The notes under the pieces: model-generated
What the model saw: the letters and a program-made list of their open reading frames with translations, nothing else
Told to the model about the DNA's origin: nothing
Databases searched by the model: none
Part shown: one piece after another, positions 51,311 through 60,064 of the stretch
How positions within the stretch are numbered: the stretch's first letter is position 1
Layout: the number at the start of each line of letters is the position of its first letter
Made by a program: the position numbers and the translations under genes
Assembly: GCA_959607715.1 (NCBI GenBank)
Contig: CAUHNN010000007.1
Coordinates: 28,297 to 92,296 of the forward strand
Direction of reading: 5' to 3'
Origin: an uncultured Eggerthella sp.
GTDB lineage: Bacteria > Actinomycetota > Coriobacteriia > Coriobacteriales > Eggerthellaceae
DNA: 64,000 nt

Positions 51311-53026
51311 CTACATGCGCTCGGGAGCGGATACTCCCAGCAAGTCCAAAGAAAGAGCGAGCACGGTTCGGGCGGCATCGACAAGCGAAAGGCGCGCTTG
51401 CTCGATGGCCTGGCCTTCCCCGAGGACATGGCAATGCTGGTAGAAGGAATGGAACAATCCGGCAAGATCCTGAGCGTAGTGAGTCAAGCGGAACGGAGCG
51501 CGATCGCGCGCCGCGCCGGCGACGAGATCGGTGAAGTCCGCCATCTGGCGCATGAGGGCGAGCTCGCTTTCTTCGGTGAGGGGCGAAAGATCCGTCCCGT
51601 CGAGGCCGAGCGCTGAGGCGATGTCGTCAGCGCTCTTACCGTCGACGTCGATACCGCGTTCGGAAGCGGCTTTACGCAGAATGGAGCAGATGCGCGCATG
51701 GGCGTACTGCACGTAGTACACCGGGTTGGATGAGTCCTTCTTCTTCGCGACCTCGATGTCGAAGTCGATCGACTGATCGCTCGACTTGGAAAGCATCATG
51801 TAGCGCGTGGCGTCGACGCCCACTTCGTCGATAAGCTCCTGGAAGGTGATCATCTCGCCGGTGCGCTTGGACATGCGCACCTGCTGACCGTCGCGGAAGA
51901 GGGTGACGAGCTGGCCCAGCACTACCTCGAGGGCGCCGGGGTATCCCCACGCGGCCATCATCGCCTGGCAACGGGGAATGTAGCCGTGATGGTCGGCTCC
52001 CCAGATGTCGATAAGGCGGTCGTAACCACGCTGCATCTTGTCGTAGTGGTAAGCGACGTCGCTCATGAAGTACGTCAGTTCCCCGTTGCCCTTGATAAGC
52101 ACGCGATCCTTCTCGTCGCCGAAATCGGTCGAACGGAAGTACGTAGCGCCTTCCTTCTCGTAGATGAAGCCGCGTTCCTTCATGACGGCGAAAGCACGCT
52201 CGACCTTGTTCTTGCCATCCTCGCCGGGAACGAACAGGGAGCGCTCCGAAAACCAGGTGTCGAAGGAATTGCCGAAGGTTTCAAGGGTGCTCTTGACGCT
52301 CGCGAGCATGGCGGCGTACCCGCGTTCGCGGAAGGCGACGCGACGCTCGTCGGGATCGACGGAAAGCCATTTGTCGCCGTCCTCGTCAACGATGGTCTGG
52401 GTGAGATCCTTGACGTAACCGCCACCGTAGGACGCTTCGGGCATCTCCACATCGAGACCGAGCGCCTGCTGGTAGCGCACGACGAGGGAATCGGCGAAGA
52501 CGTTCATCTGATTGCCCTGGTCGTTGATGTAGAATTCCTCGTCGACCTCGTAGCCGGCATGGCGCATGACGCGGGCAATGGCATCGCCGAGCGCGGCCCA
52601 GCGGCCATGGCCGACGTGCATGGGTCCAGTCGGGTTCGCCGATACGTACTCGAGGTCGACCTTGCACGGTTCATCGAGCTGGGAACGGCCGAAATCGAAT
52701 CCTTGGGCCCGGACCTCGGCGACGACCCCCTGGAGCGACGCATCGGTCAGGGTGATGTTGATGAAGCCGGGACCCGCGATTTCCACCGCGGCGATAAGAT
52801 CGTTTTCGGAAAGGTGATCGACGATCGCCTGGGCAATCGCACGCGGATTCATGTGAGCGGCCTTGGCAAGACGCATGGCGATGGTGCACGCCCAATCCCC
52901 ATGGCCTTCCTCGCGAGGTCGCTCGAGCGAAGGACGCGGGATCTCCTCGAGCGCAAGATCGTCTGCCTCGACGGCATCCGTAAGAGCCTGGAGCAAAACC
53001 GATTCAAGTGATTCGCGAATGGTCAT
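51311..53026 (-). CDS. argS: Arginyl-tRNA synthetase
   Basis: A 571-residue class I synthetase that charges tRNA-Arg. The N-terminal Add-1 region covers about residues 1-110, the HIGH-like motif NPTGPMHVGHGR is near 120-131, the KMSKS-like VRMSKRTGE is near 375-383, and a DALR anticodon-binding domain is at the C terminus. I chose the ATG at 53026, preceded by AAAGGAAAGG; an extension of 22 codons is unlike the family. Terminators precede and follow it, so it is transcribed alone. Confidence 0.97.
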   Translation of the reverse strand: MTIRESLESVLLQALTDAVEADDLALEEIPRPSLERPREEGHGDWACTIAMRLAKAAHMNPRAIAQAIVDHLSENDLIAAVEIAGPGFINITLTDASLQGVVAEVRAQGFDFGRSQLDEPCKVDLEYVSANPTGPMHVGHGRWAALGDAIARVMRHAGYEVDEEFYINDQGNQMNVFADSLVVRYQQALGLDVEMPEASYGGGYVKDLTQTIVDEDGDKWLSVDPDERRVAFRERGYAAMLASVKSTLETFGNSFDTWFSERSLFVPGEDGKNKVERAFAVMKERGFIYEKEGATYFRSTDFGDEKDRVLIKGNGELTYFMSDVAYHYDKMQRGYDRLIDIWGADHHGYIPRCQAMMAAWGYPGALEVVLGQLVTLFRDGQQVRMSKRTGEMITFQELIDEVGVDATRYMMLSKSSDQSIDFDIEVAKKKDSSNPVYYVQYAHARICSILRKAASERGIDVDGKSADDIASALGLDGTDLSPLTEESELALMRQMADFTDLVAGAARDRAPFRLTHYAQDLAGLFHSFYQHCHVLGEGQAIEQARLSLVDAARTVLALSLDLLGVSAPERM

Positions 53027-53079
53027 GGGGACCTTTCCTTTCATCCAAAGAGAAATGGCGCGACGATAAGCGCCCAAAT

Positions 53080-53118
53080 ACACGAAAAGCACGCCGCTTG
53101 CGGAAAAGCGGCGTGCTT
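53080..53118 (-). terminator. Terminator after the aminotransferase gene
   Basis: A perfect 13-bp stem, AAGCACGCCGCTT with AAGCGGCGTGCTT, followed by TTCG, just after the stop. It ends the argF-aminotransferase transcript. Confidence 0.88.
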
Positions 53119-53130
53119 GATTGTATCATC

Positions 53131-53979
53131 CTACGCGCGACGTTCTTCCACGTAGGTTTCGAACTCCACAGCGGCCGATTCGCGGATCTTCTCGAAGGTG
53201 GAGCGATCCTTTCCACCTACTGGGGCGCCGTTGAGCATCTTGGCCGCGACGCCCGGAGTAGACGATGAGGTGACGATGATCTCGTCGGCCTGCTCAAGCT
53301 CAGCTGCCGTGAACGGCCGCTCCACGACAGGAACGCCTTCTCGCTCGCAGGCGGCTATCAAATGCTTGCGTCCGATGCCGGGAAGAATGAGATTGTCGGC
53401 GGGATGCGTGATGAAGCAGCCGTCCTTCAAAATATGGACGTTGCTATGGGCGCATTCCGTCACGAACCCGTCGCGGACGAAGACCGCCTCTTCGCAACCC
53501 GCCTCCTTCGCGCGCTGGGCGGCGATGACGTTCGGCAGCAGATTGAGCGTCTTGGTGCTGCAGTGGAAGAAACGCGTGTCCTCTACCGTGATGAGATCGA
53601 TGTCGCTCGGGCGAAGGTCCCTCTCCTCGGGGACGATCATCACCCAAAGGTTCGCCTTCCCCTCGGGAAACGCATGGTTACGAGGCGCCGTGCCGCGCGT
53701 GACCTGCCAGTAGACGAAAACGTAATCATCGTCGGCCTTGGAAACAAGATCCTCGAGCAGGGCTTTGAGCTCATCGCGGCCGATACCGGGGTCGATCTCC
53801 ATGTTGCGACAGCTGTTGAAGAAGCGGTCGAGGTGATCCTCGGCGAAGACGACGACGCCATCGAGCGCCATCGTGGCATCGTAGACCCCGTCGCCGTAGA
53901 AGCTCACGCGGTCGAGGAACGGCACCTTCAGATCCTCGAGGAGGCCGACCTCCCCGTTGTAGTAACCGACGTTTTCCAT
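53131..53979 (-). CDS. Class IV aminotransferase, D-amino acid type
   Basis: A 282-residue PLP enzyme of the branched-chain/D-amino acid aminotransferase fold. YNGEVGLLEDLKVPFLDRVS at the N terminus, the PLP Lys in CSTKTLNLLPNVIAAQ near residues 142-157, and the TECAHSNVHILKDG loop near 175-188 fit D-alanine aminotransferase better than IlvE. The TECAHSN sequence replaces the usual TEGSSSN, a minor difference. The ATG follows GGGGAGCGGGA. It is 15 bp after argF on the same strand. Exact substrate is inferred. Confidence 0.85.
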   Translation of the reverse strand: MENVGYYNGEVGLLEDLKVPFLDRVSFYGDGVYDATMALDGVVVFAEDHLDRFFNSCRNMEIDPGIGRDELKALLEDLVSKADDDYVFVYWQVTRGTAPRNHAFPEGKANLWVMIVPEERDLRPSDIDLITVEDTRFFHCSTKTLNLLPNVIAAQRAKEAGCEEAVFVRDGFVTECAHSNVHILKDGCFITHPADNLILPGIGRKHLIAACEREGVPVVERPFTAAELEQADEIIVTSSSTPGVAAKMLNGAPVGGKDRSTFEKIRESAAVEFETYVEERRA

Positions 53980-53994
53980 TCCCGCTCCCCTTCC

Positions 53995-54987
53995 CTAGCG
54001 AAGCGTCGCCAACACGATGGCCTTGATGGCGTGCATGCGGTTCTCGGCCTCGTCGAATACCTTGGACGAAGCGGATTCGAAGACCTCGTCAGTGACCTCC
54101 ATTTCGGTGAGGCCGAACTTTTCCTCGATCTCCTGCGCAACCGTGGTCTTGGTGTCGTGGAAGGCGGGCAAGCAGTGCATGAAGATGGCGTCGTCAGCGG
54201 CGTTGTCCATGACCGCGGCGTTCACCTGATAGGGCGAAAGCTCCTTGATGCGCTGCTCCCACAGGCTCGCGGGCTCGCCCATGGAAACCCAGATGTCGGT
54301 GTAGATGACGTTCGCGTCCTTCGTTCCCTCCTCGACATCGGGGGTGCAGATGACCTCGCAGCCGGTTTCGGCGGCGATGGCGCGGCACTTCTCGACGAGG
54401 GCGGGATCGGGCATGGAGGATTCGGGGCCGCACGCCACGAACGTGATGCCCATCTTCACACAGCCGACCATGAGCGAATTCGACACGTTGTTCTTAGCGT
54501 CGCCCATGAACACGAGTTTGAGTCCCTTGAACGATCCGAAGTTCTCTCGGATGGTCAGCAAATCGGCGATGATCTGCGTCGGATGGCACTCGTCGGTGAG
54601 GCCGTTCCACACCGGAACGCCGGCGTAGCCCGCTAGGGTCTCGACGATATCCTGGCCGAAACCGCGGTACTCGATGCCGTCGAACATGCGGCCGAGCACG
54701 CGAGCGGTGTCCTCGATGGATTCCTTGTTGCCCATCTGGCACCCCGCGGGATCGAGATAGGTCACGCCCATGCCGAGATCATGCCCCGCGACCTCGAAAG
54801 AGCAGCGCGTGCGGGTCGAGGTCTTCTCGAACAGAAGGACGATGTTCTTGCCGCGCAACTCATCGTGGGCGACGCCGGCGCGCTTCTTCTCTTTGAGCTC
54901 CTGCGCAAGATCGACGAGGGATACGATTTCCTCGGAAGTGAAGTCGAGCAGTTTCAGAAAATGGCGTCCTGACAGCGATTGGCTCAT
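53995..54987 (-). CDS. argF: Ornithine carbamoyltransferase
   Basis: A 330-residue enzyme joining carbamoyl phosphate and ornithine into citrulline, either for arginine synthesis or, in reverse, for arginine breakdown. FEKTSTRTRCSFEVA near residues 53-67 binds carbamoyl phosphate, HPTQIIADLLTI is near 135-146, and the family MHCLPAFHD is near 272-280. It begins like the E. coli OTCases (SQSLSGRHFLKLLDFT). The ATG has AGGAGGG upstream. No other arg genes are near, so whether it is anabolic (argF) or catabolic (arcB) is open. A hairpin with a T tract sits just before its ribosome site. Confidence 0.92.
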   Translation of the reverse strand: MSQSLSGRHFLKLLDFTSEEIVSLVDLAQELKEKKRAGVAHDELRGKNIVLLFEKTSTRTRCSFEVAGHDLGMGVTYLDPAGCQMGNKESIEDTARVLGRMFDGIEYRGFGQDIVETLAGYAGVPVWNGLTDECHPTQIIADLLTIRENFGSFKGLKLVFMGDAKNNVSNSLMVGCVKMGITFVACGPESSMPDPALVEKCRAIAAETGCEVICTPDVEEGTKDANVIYTDIWVSMGEPASLWEQRIKELSPYQVNAAVMDNAADDAIFMHCLPAFHDTKTTVAQEIEEKFGLTEMEVTDEVFESASSKVFDEAENRMHAIKAIVLATLR

Positions 54988-55000
54988 CGAACCCTCCTAA

Positions 55001-55029
55001 AAACACGTCAGGCGCCCGACGGCGCCTGA
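55001..55029 (-). terminator. Hairpin with T tract before the argF ribosome site (terminator or attenuator)
   Basis: TCAGGCGCC and GGCGCCTGA form a perfect 9-bp stem over a GTCG loop, followed on the minus strand by CGTGTTTTT, then AGGAGGG and the ATG. It could end the pst-phoU transcript or attenuate argF, because there is no room for a promoter between it and the start codon. Confidence 0.7.
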
Positions 55030-55057
55030 TGGTACCTGCAGTAAGCATATGAATGCA

Positions 55058-55071
55058 ACGCGCCTATTATG
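55058..55071 (-). promoter_or_regulatory. Candidate argF -10 region identical to that of the pyr operon
   Basis: On the minus strand CATAATAGGCGCGT lies about 75 bp before argF. Its last 13 bases equal those of the pyr promoter. A weak AGTAAA lies 17 bp upstream as -35. Confidence 0.5.
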
Positions 55072-55089
55072 GCACATAACCGATGCGCT

Positions 55090-55764
55090 TTACTGCTCCT
55101 CTCCGTAGAAAGCATGGCCTTTATGGATACCGGTGAGAGCGTATTCCGACCACTCCGCGATGTTGACTGCGTGGTCGCCGGCGCGCTCGAGGTACTTGGC
55201 GATCATGAAGACGTCCAGCGCGGCGTTTTCGTCTCCGCGGTGCTCGACGATATGCGCGAGGATATCCGACTTGGTGCGCTCGTACAGATCGTCGACCGTT
55301 TCGTCGCCCTTCATGCACTCGCGCACCTTATCGAGATCCGCCGCGACGAACGCGTCGATGGTGTTCTCGAGCTGACAGCACACCGCACGCGAAAGCGGGG
55401 CAAGCGTGGAGAACACGGATAGGTCGGTGCCTGCAGGCAGCGTAGCGCAGAGGATGCAGATCTCGCTCGCCTGGTCCCCGATGCGCTCAAGGTCGGTGAT
55501 CATCTTCAGGGCGGCGGTGATCATGCGCATGTCGCTCGCGACGGGCTGCTCGCGAAGGATGAGCCTCATGCACAGCGTCTCGATGCTGCGCTCCTTTTCG
55601 TTCACCAGCTCATCGCGGCGCGCGATGCGAGCCGCTTTTTCGACGTTCTGCTCGGTAACGACCTCGAACGAGCTTTCGAGTGCGTTCTTGACCAGATCCG
55701 CCATCTCAATCAGTTCGCTGTTGAGGCGATTGAGTTCCTCGTCGTAGATCGGACGTGCTGCCAT
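55090..55764 (-). CDS. phoU: Phosphate transport regulator PhoU
   Basis: A 224-residue all-helical protein made of two PhoU repeats. EELNRLNSELIEMADLVKNA near residues 9-28 and the metal-binding EKERSIETLCMRLI and ERAGDHAVNIAEW segments are family motifs. It dampens Pst uptake and signals phosphate status to the sensor kinase. The ATG at 55764 has GGAAGG upstream inside pstB and follows the pstB stop by one base. Last gene of pstS-pstC-pstA-pstB-phoU. Confidence 0.95.
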   Translation of the reverse strand: MAARPIYDEELNRLNSELIEMADLVKNALESSFEVVTEQNVEKAARIARRDELVNEKERSIETLCMRLILREQPVASDMRMITAALKMITDLERIGDQASEICILCATLPAGTDLSVFSTLAPLSRAVCCQLENTIDAFVAADLDKVRECMKGDETVDDLYERTKSDILAHIVEHRGDENAALDVFMIAKYLERAGDHAVNIAEWSEYALTGIHKGHAFYGEEQ

Positions 55765-55765
55765 A

Positions 55766-56527
55766 TCAACCAAACCTTCCCGAAATGTAGTCTTCCGTGC
55801 GCTTATCAGACGGAACGGAGAACAAGACGTCGGTCGGAGAGCATTCGACCATTTCACCCAGGAGGAAAAACGCCGTCTTATCGGAAATGCGTGCCGCCTG
55901 CTGCATGTTGTGGGTGACGATGATGATCGTGTAGGCCTTCTTAAGATCGCTGATCAGTTCTTCGATCTTGGAAGTGGAAATCGGATCGAGCGCGCTGGTG
56001 GGCTCGTCCATGAGAAGAACCTCCGGGTTGACGGCGAGCGCGCGAGCGATGCACAGACGCTGCTGCTGACCGCCGGAAAGGCCAAGCGCGTTCTTCTTCA
56101 AGCGATCCTTCAGCTCATCGAAGATGGCCGCCTTGCGCAGGGAGTCCTCGACGATGTCGTCGAGCTCGGACTTCTTCTTGATGCCGTGAGTGCGCGGACC
56201 GAAAGCGATGTTGTCGTAGATCGACATGGGAAAGGGATTGGGCTTCTGGAACACCATACCGACCTTCTTGCGAAGGATATTCACATCGTAGCCGGAATAG
56301 ATGTCCTCGCCGTCGAGGGTGATGGATCCGGTGATCTTGCACCCTTCGACCAAGTCGTTCATGCGGTTGAGCGACTTGAGCAGCGTCGATTTACCGCATC
56401 CCGACGGACCGATCATCGCGGTCACCTCCCCCGTCGGGAACGCGATGTCGATGCTCTTCAAAGCGTGGAAGTCTCCGTAATAGAGATCCATGTTCGAGAC
56501 ATCGATCTTGGGTTTGGGGTTAGTCAT
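55766..56527 (-). CDS. pstB: Phosphate ABC transporter ATP-binding protein
   Basis: A 253-residue ATPase of the PstSCAB importer. Walker A is GPSGCGKST at 40-48, the LSGGQQQRLCIARALA signature is near 150, and Walker B LLMDEPTSALDPIS is near 168-181. The N-terminal NMDLYYGDFHALKSID is typical of PstB. It overlaps pstA by 8 bp and abuts phoU. Confidence 0.97.
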   Translation of the reverse strand: MTNPKPKIDVSNMDLYYGDFHALKSIDIAFPTGEVTAMIGPSGCGKSTLLKSLNRMNDLVEGCKITGSITLDGEDIYSGYDVNILRKKVGMVFQKPNPFPMSIYDNIAFGPRTHGIKKKSELDDIVEDSLRKAAIFDELKDRLKKNALGLSGGQQQRLCIARALAVNPEVLLMDEPTSALDPISTSKIEELISDLKKAYTIIIVTHNMQQAARISDKTAFFLLGEMVECSPTDVLFSVPSDKRTEDYISGRFG

Positions 56528-57386
56528 CGCTCAGAGCTCCTTTGCTGATGCGTTTCGCCACGGCCGAAGACGCGGCGTTGATGATGAGGACGAACACGAG
56601 GAGAACGACCGCCGTGGCGTACGTCGCGTCAATGTGAAGCCCCTCGCTTGCGAGAAGATACATATGAACCGCCAGGGTTCGCGTCGAATCGAAGAGCGAC
56701 GCGGGCACGGCAGCGATGGATCCCGCCGTGTAGATAAGGGCAGCCGATTCGCCGACCGTGCGGCCGATTGCGAGGATGATGCCTCCCAAGATGCCGGGAA
56801 CAGCCGTCGGGAGGACGATCTTCATGACCGTGCGGAAACGGCCCGCGCCAAGGCCGAACGATCCTTCGCGGTACAGGTCGGGAACCGCCTGAAGCGCTTC
56901 CTGAGCCGCGCGCATGATGATGGGGAACGTCATGATGGCCATGGTGCAGGCACCCGCGAGCAAGGACAAGCCCCACTGCAGGTAGTACACGAAGAAGAGC
57001 AAGCCGAACAGGCCGTAGACGATCGAGGGGATGCCCGAGAGCGTCTCAGTGGCAAGCGCGACGACCTTCACGAACCAGTTACCGCGATCGGTGTACTCGT
57101 TCAGGAAGATGGCGGCGCCGATACCGAAAATCGACGAGCAACTCACTGCAAGGACGATCATGATAAGCGTGTTGATGAGCGCAGGCACGAGCGAAACGTT
57201 GTCGGAGTTGTACTCGAGCGCGAACAGCTCCGGTTTGAGATGAGGGATGCCCATCACCGCGATGTAGCCGATGATCAAACAGACGGCCACGACGGTAAGG
57301 CCGGTAGCCAGATAGACCGCCCCTCTGAACACGCGCGAAGAAAGACGCGTCGGGCGCGTGCGCGACAGGTTCTGGTTATGAGACAT
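56520..57386 (-). CDS. pstA: Phosphate ABC transporter permease PstA
   Basis: A 288-residue inner-membrane permease with six helices. TLSGIPSIVYGLFGLLFFVY near residues 114-133 is the conserved PstA/PstC core, and the EAA loop AVPDLYREGSFGLGAGRFRT near 166-185 contacts PstB. The start overlaps the pstC end by 11 bp, with AGGGG upstream. Confidence 0.96.
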   Translation of the reverse strand: MSHNQNLSRTRPTRLSSRVFRGAVYLATGLTVVAVCLIIGYIAVMGIPHLKPELFALEYNSDNVSLVPALINTLIMIVLAVSCSSIFGIGAAIFLNEYTDRGNWFVKVVALATETLSGIPSIVYGLFGLLFFVYYLQWGLSLLAGACTMAIMTFPIIMRAAQEALQAVPDLYREGSFGLGAGRFRTVMKIVLPTAVPGILGGIILAIGRTVGESAALIYTAGSIAAVPASLFDSTRTLAVHMYLLASEGLHIDATYATAVVLLVFVLIINAASSAVAKRISKGALSDD

Positions 57387-58233
57387 TCTTGCCCCTGTTC
57401 TTCAGAAGGGTGAACGCGAAGTTGATCACCAGGATGAACACGAAGAGGACGCAGGCCGTGCCGATAAGGGCACCACGATGCAGGTCGGCCGCATACCCCA
57501 TCTCGAGGACGATGTTCGCCGTCATCGTGCGAACGCCATCGGTGATGGCCGAAGGGAACGCCGTCTGGTTGCCCGCGACCATGATGACCGCCATCGTCTC
57601 GCCGATGGCGCGGCCGACTGCGAGGATGATCGAGGCGAAGATCCCCGATACCGCAGCGGGGACCATGACGCGAAGCACGCAACGCTCATGATCGGCGCCC
57701 AAGGCGAGCGCGCCTTCGTAATACGAGGAAGGCACCGCCTTCATCGCCGATTCCGATAGGGTGATGACGGTCGGAAGGATCATGATGCCGAGAACCAAAG
57801 AGGCACAGAGGATCGATTGACCCGTTCCGCCGATCTGCGCCCTGATGAACGGGACCAGGACGACGAGGCCGAAGAAGCCGTAGACGACCGAGGGGATGCC
57901 CGCGAGCAGCTGAACACCGCTCTTCGCAATGCGGGCGACGCGATACGATCCGAAGTAGGCAAGAAAGATAGCGCACAGGATGCCGAGCGGAACGCCGACG
58001 ATGAGCGCACCGGCCATGACGTAGAGGCTGCCCACGATCATCGGAGCGATGCCGAACAGATCGTTGGAAGGGCGCCACGTCGTGCCGAAAATGAAGTCGA
58101 AAAAGCCGATCTCAGCGATAGCGGGGACGCCATTGCCGAAGATGAAGACGCAAATCACGACCACTGCGGCCACCGAAACGGCCGCAGCGATCATGAAGAG
58201 CATCTTGGCAAGAAGCTCTTTAGCGTTCGTCAT
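57376..58233 (-). CDS. pstC: Phosphate ABC transporter permease PstC
   Basis: A 285-residue partner of PstA. LAGIPSVVYGFFGLVVLVPF near residues 113-132 is the conserved core and the EAA loop AVPSSYYEGALALGADHERC near 164-183 is present. The ATG is 5 bp downstream of the pstS stop without a strong site of its own, so translation is probably coupled. Confidence 0.96.
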   Translation of the reverse strand: MTNAKELLAKMLFMIAAAVSVAAVVVICVFIFGNGVPAIAEIGFFDFIFGTTWRPSNDLFGIAPMIVGSLYVMAGALIVGVPLGILCAIFLAYFGSYRVARIAKSGVQLLAGIPSVVYGFFGLVVLVPFIRAQIGGTGQSILCASLVLGIMILPTVITLSESAMKAVPSSYYEGALALGADHERCVLRVMVPAAVSGIFASIILAVGRAIGETMAVIMVAGNQTAFPSAITDGVRTMTANIVLEMGYAADLHRGALIGTACVLFVFILVINFAFTLLKNRGKNVS

Positions 58234-58237
58234 CGAA

Positions 58238-59143
58238 CTAGCCGATCTCGCTCCAAGAGGTAACCTCGCCGGTGAAGATCTGCTTCACCTGGTCGGAGGT
58301 GAGGTTGTCGACGGAAGAATCCTTGTTGACGATGACCGCGATGCCGTCGGTGGCGATGACGGTGGCGCTCACGCCCTCGCTCGCCTCAGAATCCTTCAGC
58401 TCACGGGAAGCCATACCGAGGTCGCATGCACCCTCAACAGCGGAGGTGACGCCGGTGGTGGAGTCGGACTGGTTGACCTCGATGGTGACGTTGGGGTTGA
58501 TGGCCTGGTAAGCCTCAGCGAGCTTCTCCATGACCGGGGTGACGGAGGAGGAACCGGCGACGACGACCTTGCCGGAGACGTCCTTGCCCTTGAAGGCACC
58601 CTTGGACTCAACGTCGATGTAACCCTCGTCGACGACGATCTTCTGACCCTCGTCGCTCATGATGAAGTTCATGAAGTCCTGGGCAGCATCAGAGAGCTTA
58701 TCCTTGGTGACGACGTTGAAGGGGCGGGAAACCTTGTAGGAACCGTCCTTGACGGACTCGACGCTCGGGGCAGCACCGTCGATGTTGACGGCCTTAACGG
58801 TGTCGTCGAGGGAGCCGAGGGAAATGTAGCCGATGGCGTTGGCGTCATTGGCGACGGTGGTCATCATAACCGCGGTGGAGTTGGTGATGGCGGCAGAAGA
58901 CGTGGTCTTGTCGACCTTCTCGCCGGAATCGTCCTTCTCCTCGATGCCGAAGAGCTCGATGAAGGCGCCGCGGGTGCCGGAACCGTCTTCACGGGAAACA
59001 ACGTTGATATTCGCGCCGCTGTCGGAGGACTCCTGGGATTCCTGGTTGGAGCCGCAACCGACCAAGCCGAAGCACGCAAGGGCGACGCATGCCGCAAGCA
59101 TCACGCTCAACAAAACCTTGTTTTTAACAGTGCTCACATTCAT
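58238..59143 (-). CDS. pstS: Phosphate-binding lipoprotein PstS
   Basis: A 301-residue lipoprotein. The signal ends in LVGC near residues 27-30. The mature part has NVVSREDGSGTRGAFIELFG, the oxyanion-binding loop seen in the PstS family, but the two lobes are shuffled compared with E. coli, as in many Gram-positive PstS proteins. The frame opens at ATG 59143, but AAAAGGA abuts it; the GTG at 59137, six bases after that site, is a better-spaced start. First gene of the pst operon; the Pho-box-like repeats lie upstream. Confidence 0.94.
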   Translation of the reverse strand: MNVSTVKNKVLLSVMLAACVALACFGLVGCGSNQESQESSDSGANINVVSREDGSGTRGAFIELFGIEEKDDSGEKVDKTTSSAAITNSTAVMMTTVANDANAIGYISLGSLDDTVKAVNIDGAAPSVESVKDGSYKVSRPFNVVTKDKLSDAAQDFMNFIMSDEGQKIVVDEGYIDVESKGAFKGKDVSGKVVVAGSSSVTPVMEKLAEAYQAINPNVTIEVNQSDSTTGVTSAVEGACDLGMASRELKDSEASEGVSATVIATDGIAVIVNKDSSVDNLTSDQVKQIFTGEVTSWSEIG

Positions 59144-59233
59144 TCCTTTTCTCTCGAGTGAACAAACCTTCCAGCGCTCCGTGCAAGGGATACGCCTTCG
59201 TTGCGTTCATCATGCGCAGTTTTCCTCGACGAG

Positions 59234-59272
59234 TGGTTACAGCAACCTAAATCGACGTAAGCGTTTGGTTAA
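59234..59272 (-). promoter_or_regulatory. Candidate Pho box upstream of pstS
   Basis: On the minus strand TTAACC, CTTACG, TTAGGT and TAACCA follow each other at exact 11-bp steps, close to the TTAACA-type direct repeats bound by PhoP-like regulators. They lie in the divergent region between pstS and the response regulator gene. Confidence 0.5.
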
Positions 59273-59362
59273 CCGCTGCCCGAATTGAAAAAAACTTGTA
59301 AAACGCCCTCACGCCGTAAAGCGATGATGCACAATGGGCGTATTGAAGAAAGGAAGGCCGCC

Positions 59363-60064
59363 TTGACCACCATCCTGCTTATCGAAGACGATCCCACGAT
59401 TCGTCTCGCCACGGAATTCGCCCTCACCAAACACGGGTACGCCGTCAGCTCGTGCGATGACGGGGCGTCCGGATACGAAGCCGCGCTTGAGATCGAACCC
59501 GATCTGGTGCTGCTCGACGTCATGCTTCCCGGCATGGATGGATTCGAGGTCGCCCGCGGCCTGCGCACCAACTCCTTCAAGTCCCCCATCCTCATGCTGA
59601 CGGCCCTCGATGCCGACGAGGACAAGATCAAGGGGCTCGACGCCGGTGCCGACGATTACATCACCAAACCGTTCTCGACCGATGTCCTCCTCGCGCGAAT
59701 CCGCGCTCACCTTCGCCGCACCGAACTCGATGGCGGCCACCAGAGCGCCCCGCGCACGTACGGCGATCTTGTGCTCGACGCCGAGAACAACAGCGCCAGC
59801 ATCAAGGGCGAGAACCTCAAGCTTCGCAGCAAGGAGATCTCGCTGCTTTTCGCGCTCGCCTCCCGTGAGGGAATGCTCTGCCGTCGCGCTTGGCTGACGC
59901 AGAAGGTCTGGAAAGAGGACTACCTCTCCACATCCCGCACCATCGACGTTCATATCCGCCGCCTTCGCTCTGTCTTAGACGAGAAGAGCGACTACGTCTT
60001 CATCCATACCGTCCATGGAATGGGATACCGTTTCGAAGCCGTGAAAAAGAACGAGGACCAATGA
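59363..60064 (+). CDS. PhoP/OmpR-family response regulator
   Basis: A 233-residue regulator with a receiver domain (residues 1-120; phospho-acceptor Asp52 in LLDVMLPGMDG, conserved Lys in ITKPFS) and a winged-helix DNA-binding domain ending VHIRRLRSVL and VHGMGYRFE. I chose the TTG at 59363 because AAAGGAAGG lies 5 nt upstream and TTILLIEDD then starts as the family does; upstream codons in the same frame are not conserved-looking. It overlaps the sensor kinase gene by 4 bp and diverges from pst, so it is probably the phosphate regulator (PhoP/PhoB). Confidence 0.9.
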   Translation: MTTILLIEDDPTIRLATEFALTKHGYAVSSCDDGASGYEAALEIEPDLVLLDVMLPGMDGFEVARGLRTNSFKSPILMLTALDADEDKIKGLDAGADDYITKPFSTDVLLARIRAHLRRTELDGGHQSAPRTYGDLVLDAENNSASIKGENLKLRSKEISLLFALASREGMLCRRAWLTQKVWKEDYLSTSRTIDVHIRRLRSVLDEKSDYVFIHTVHGMGYRFEAVKKNEDQ

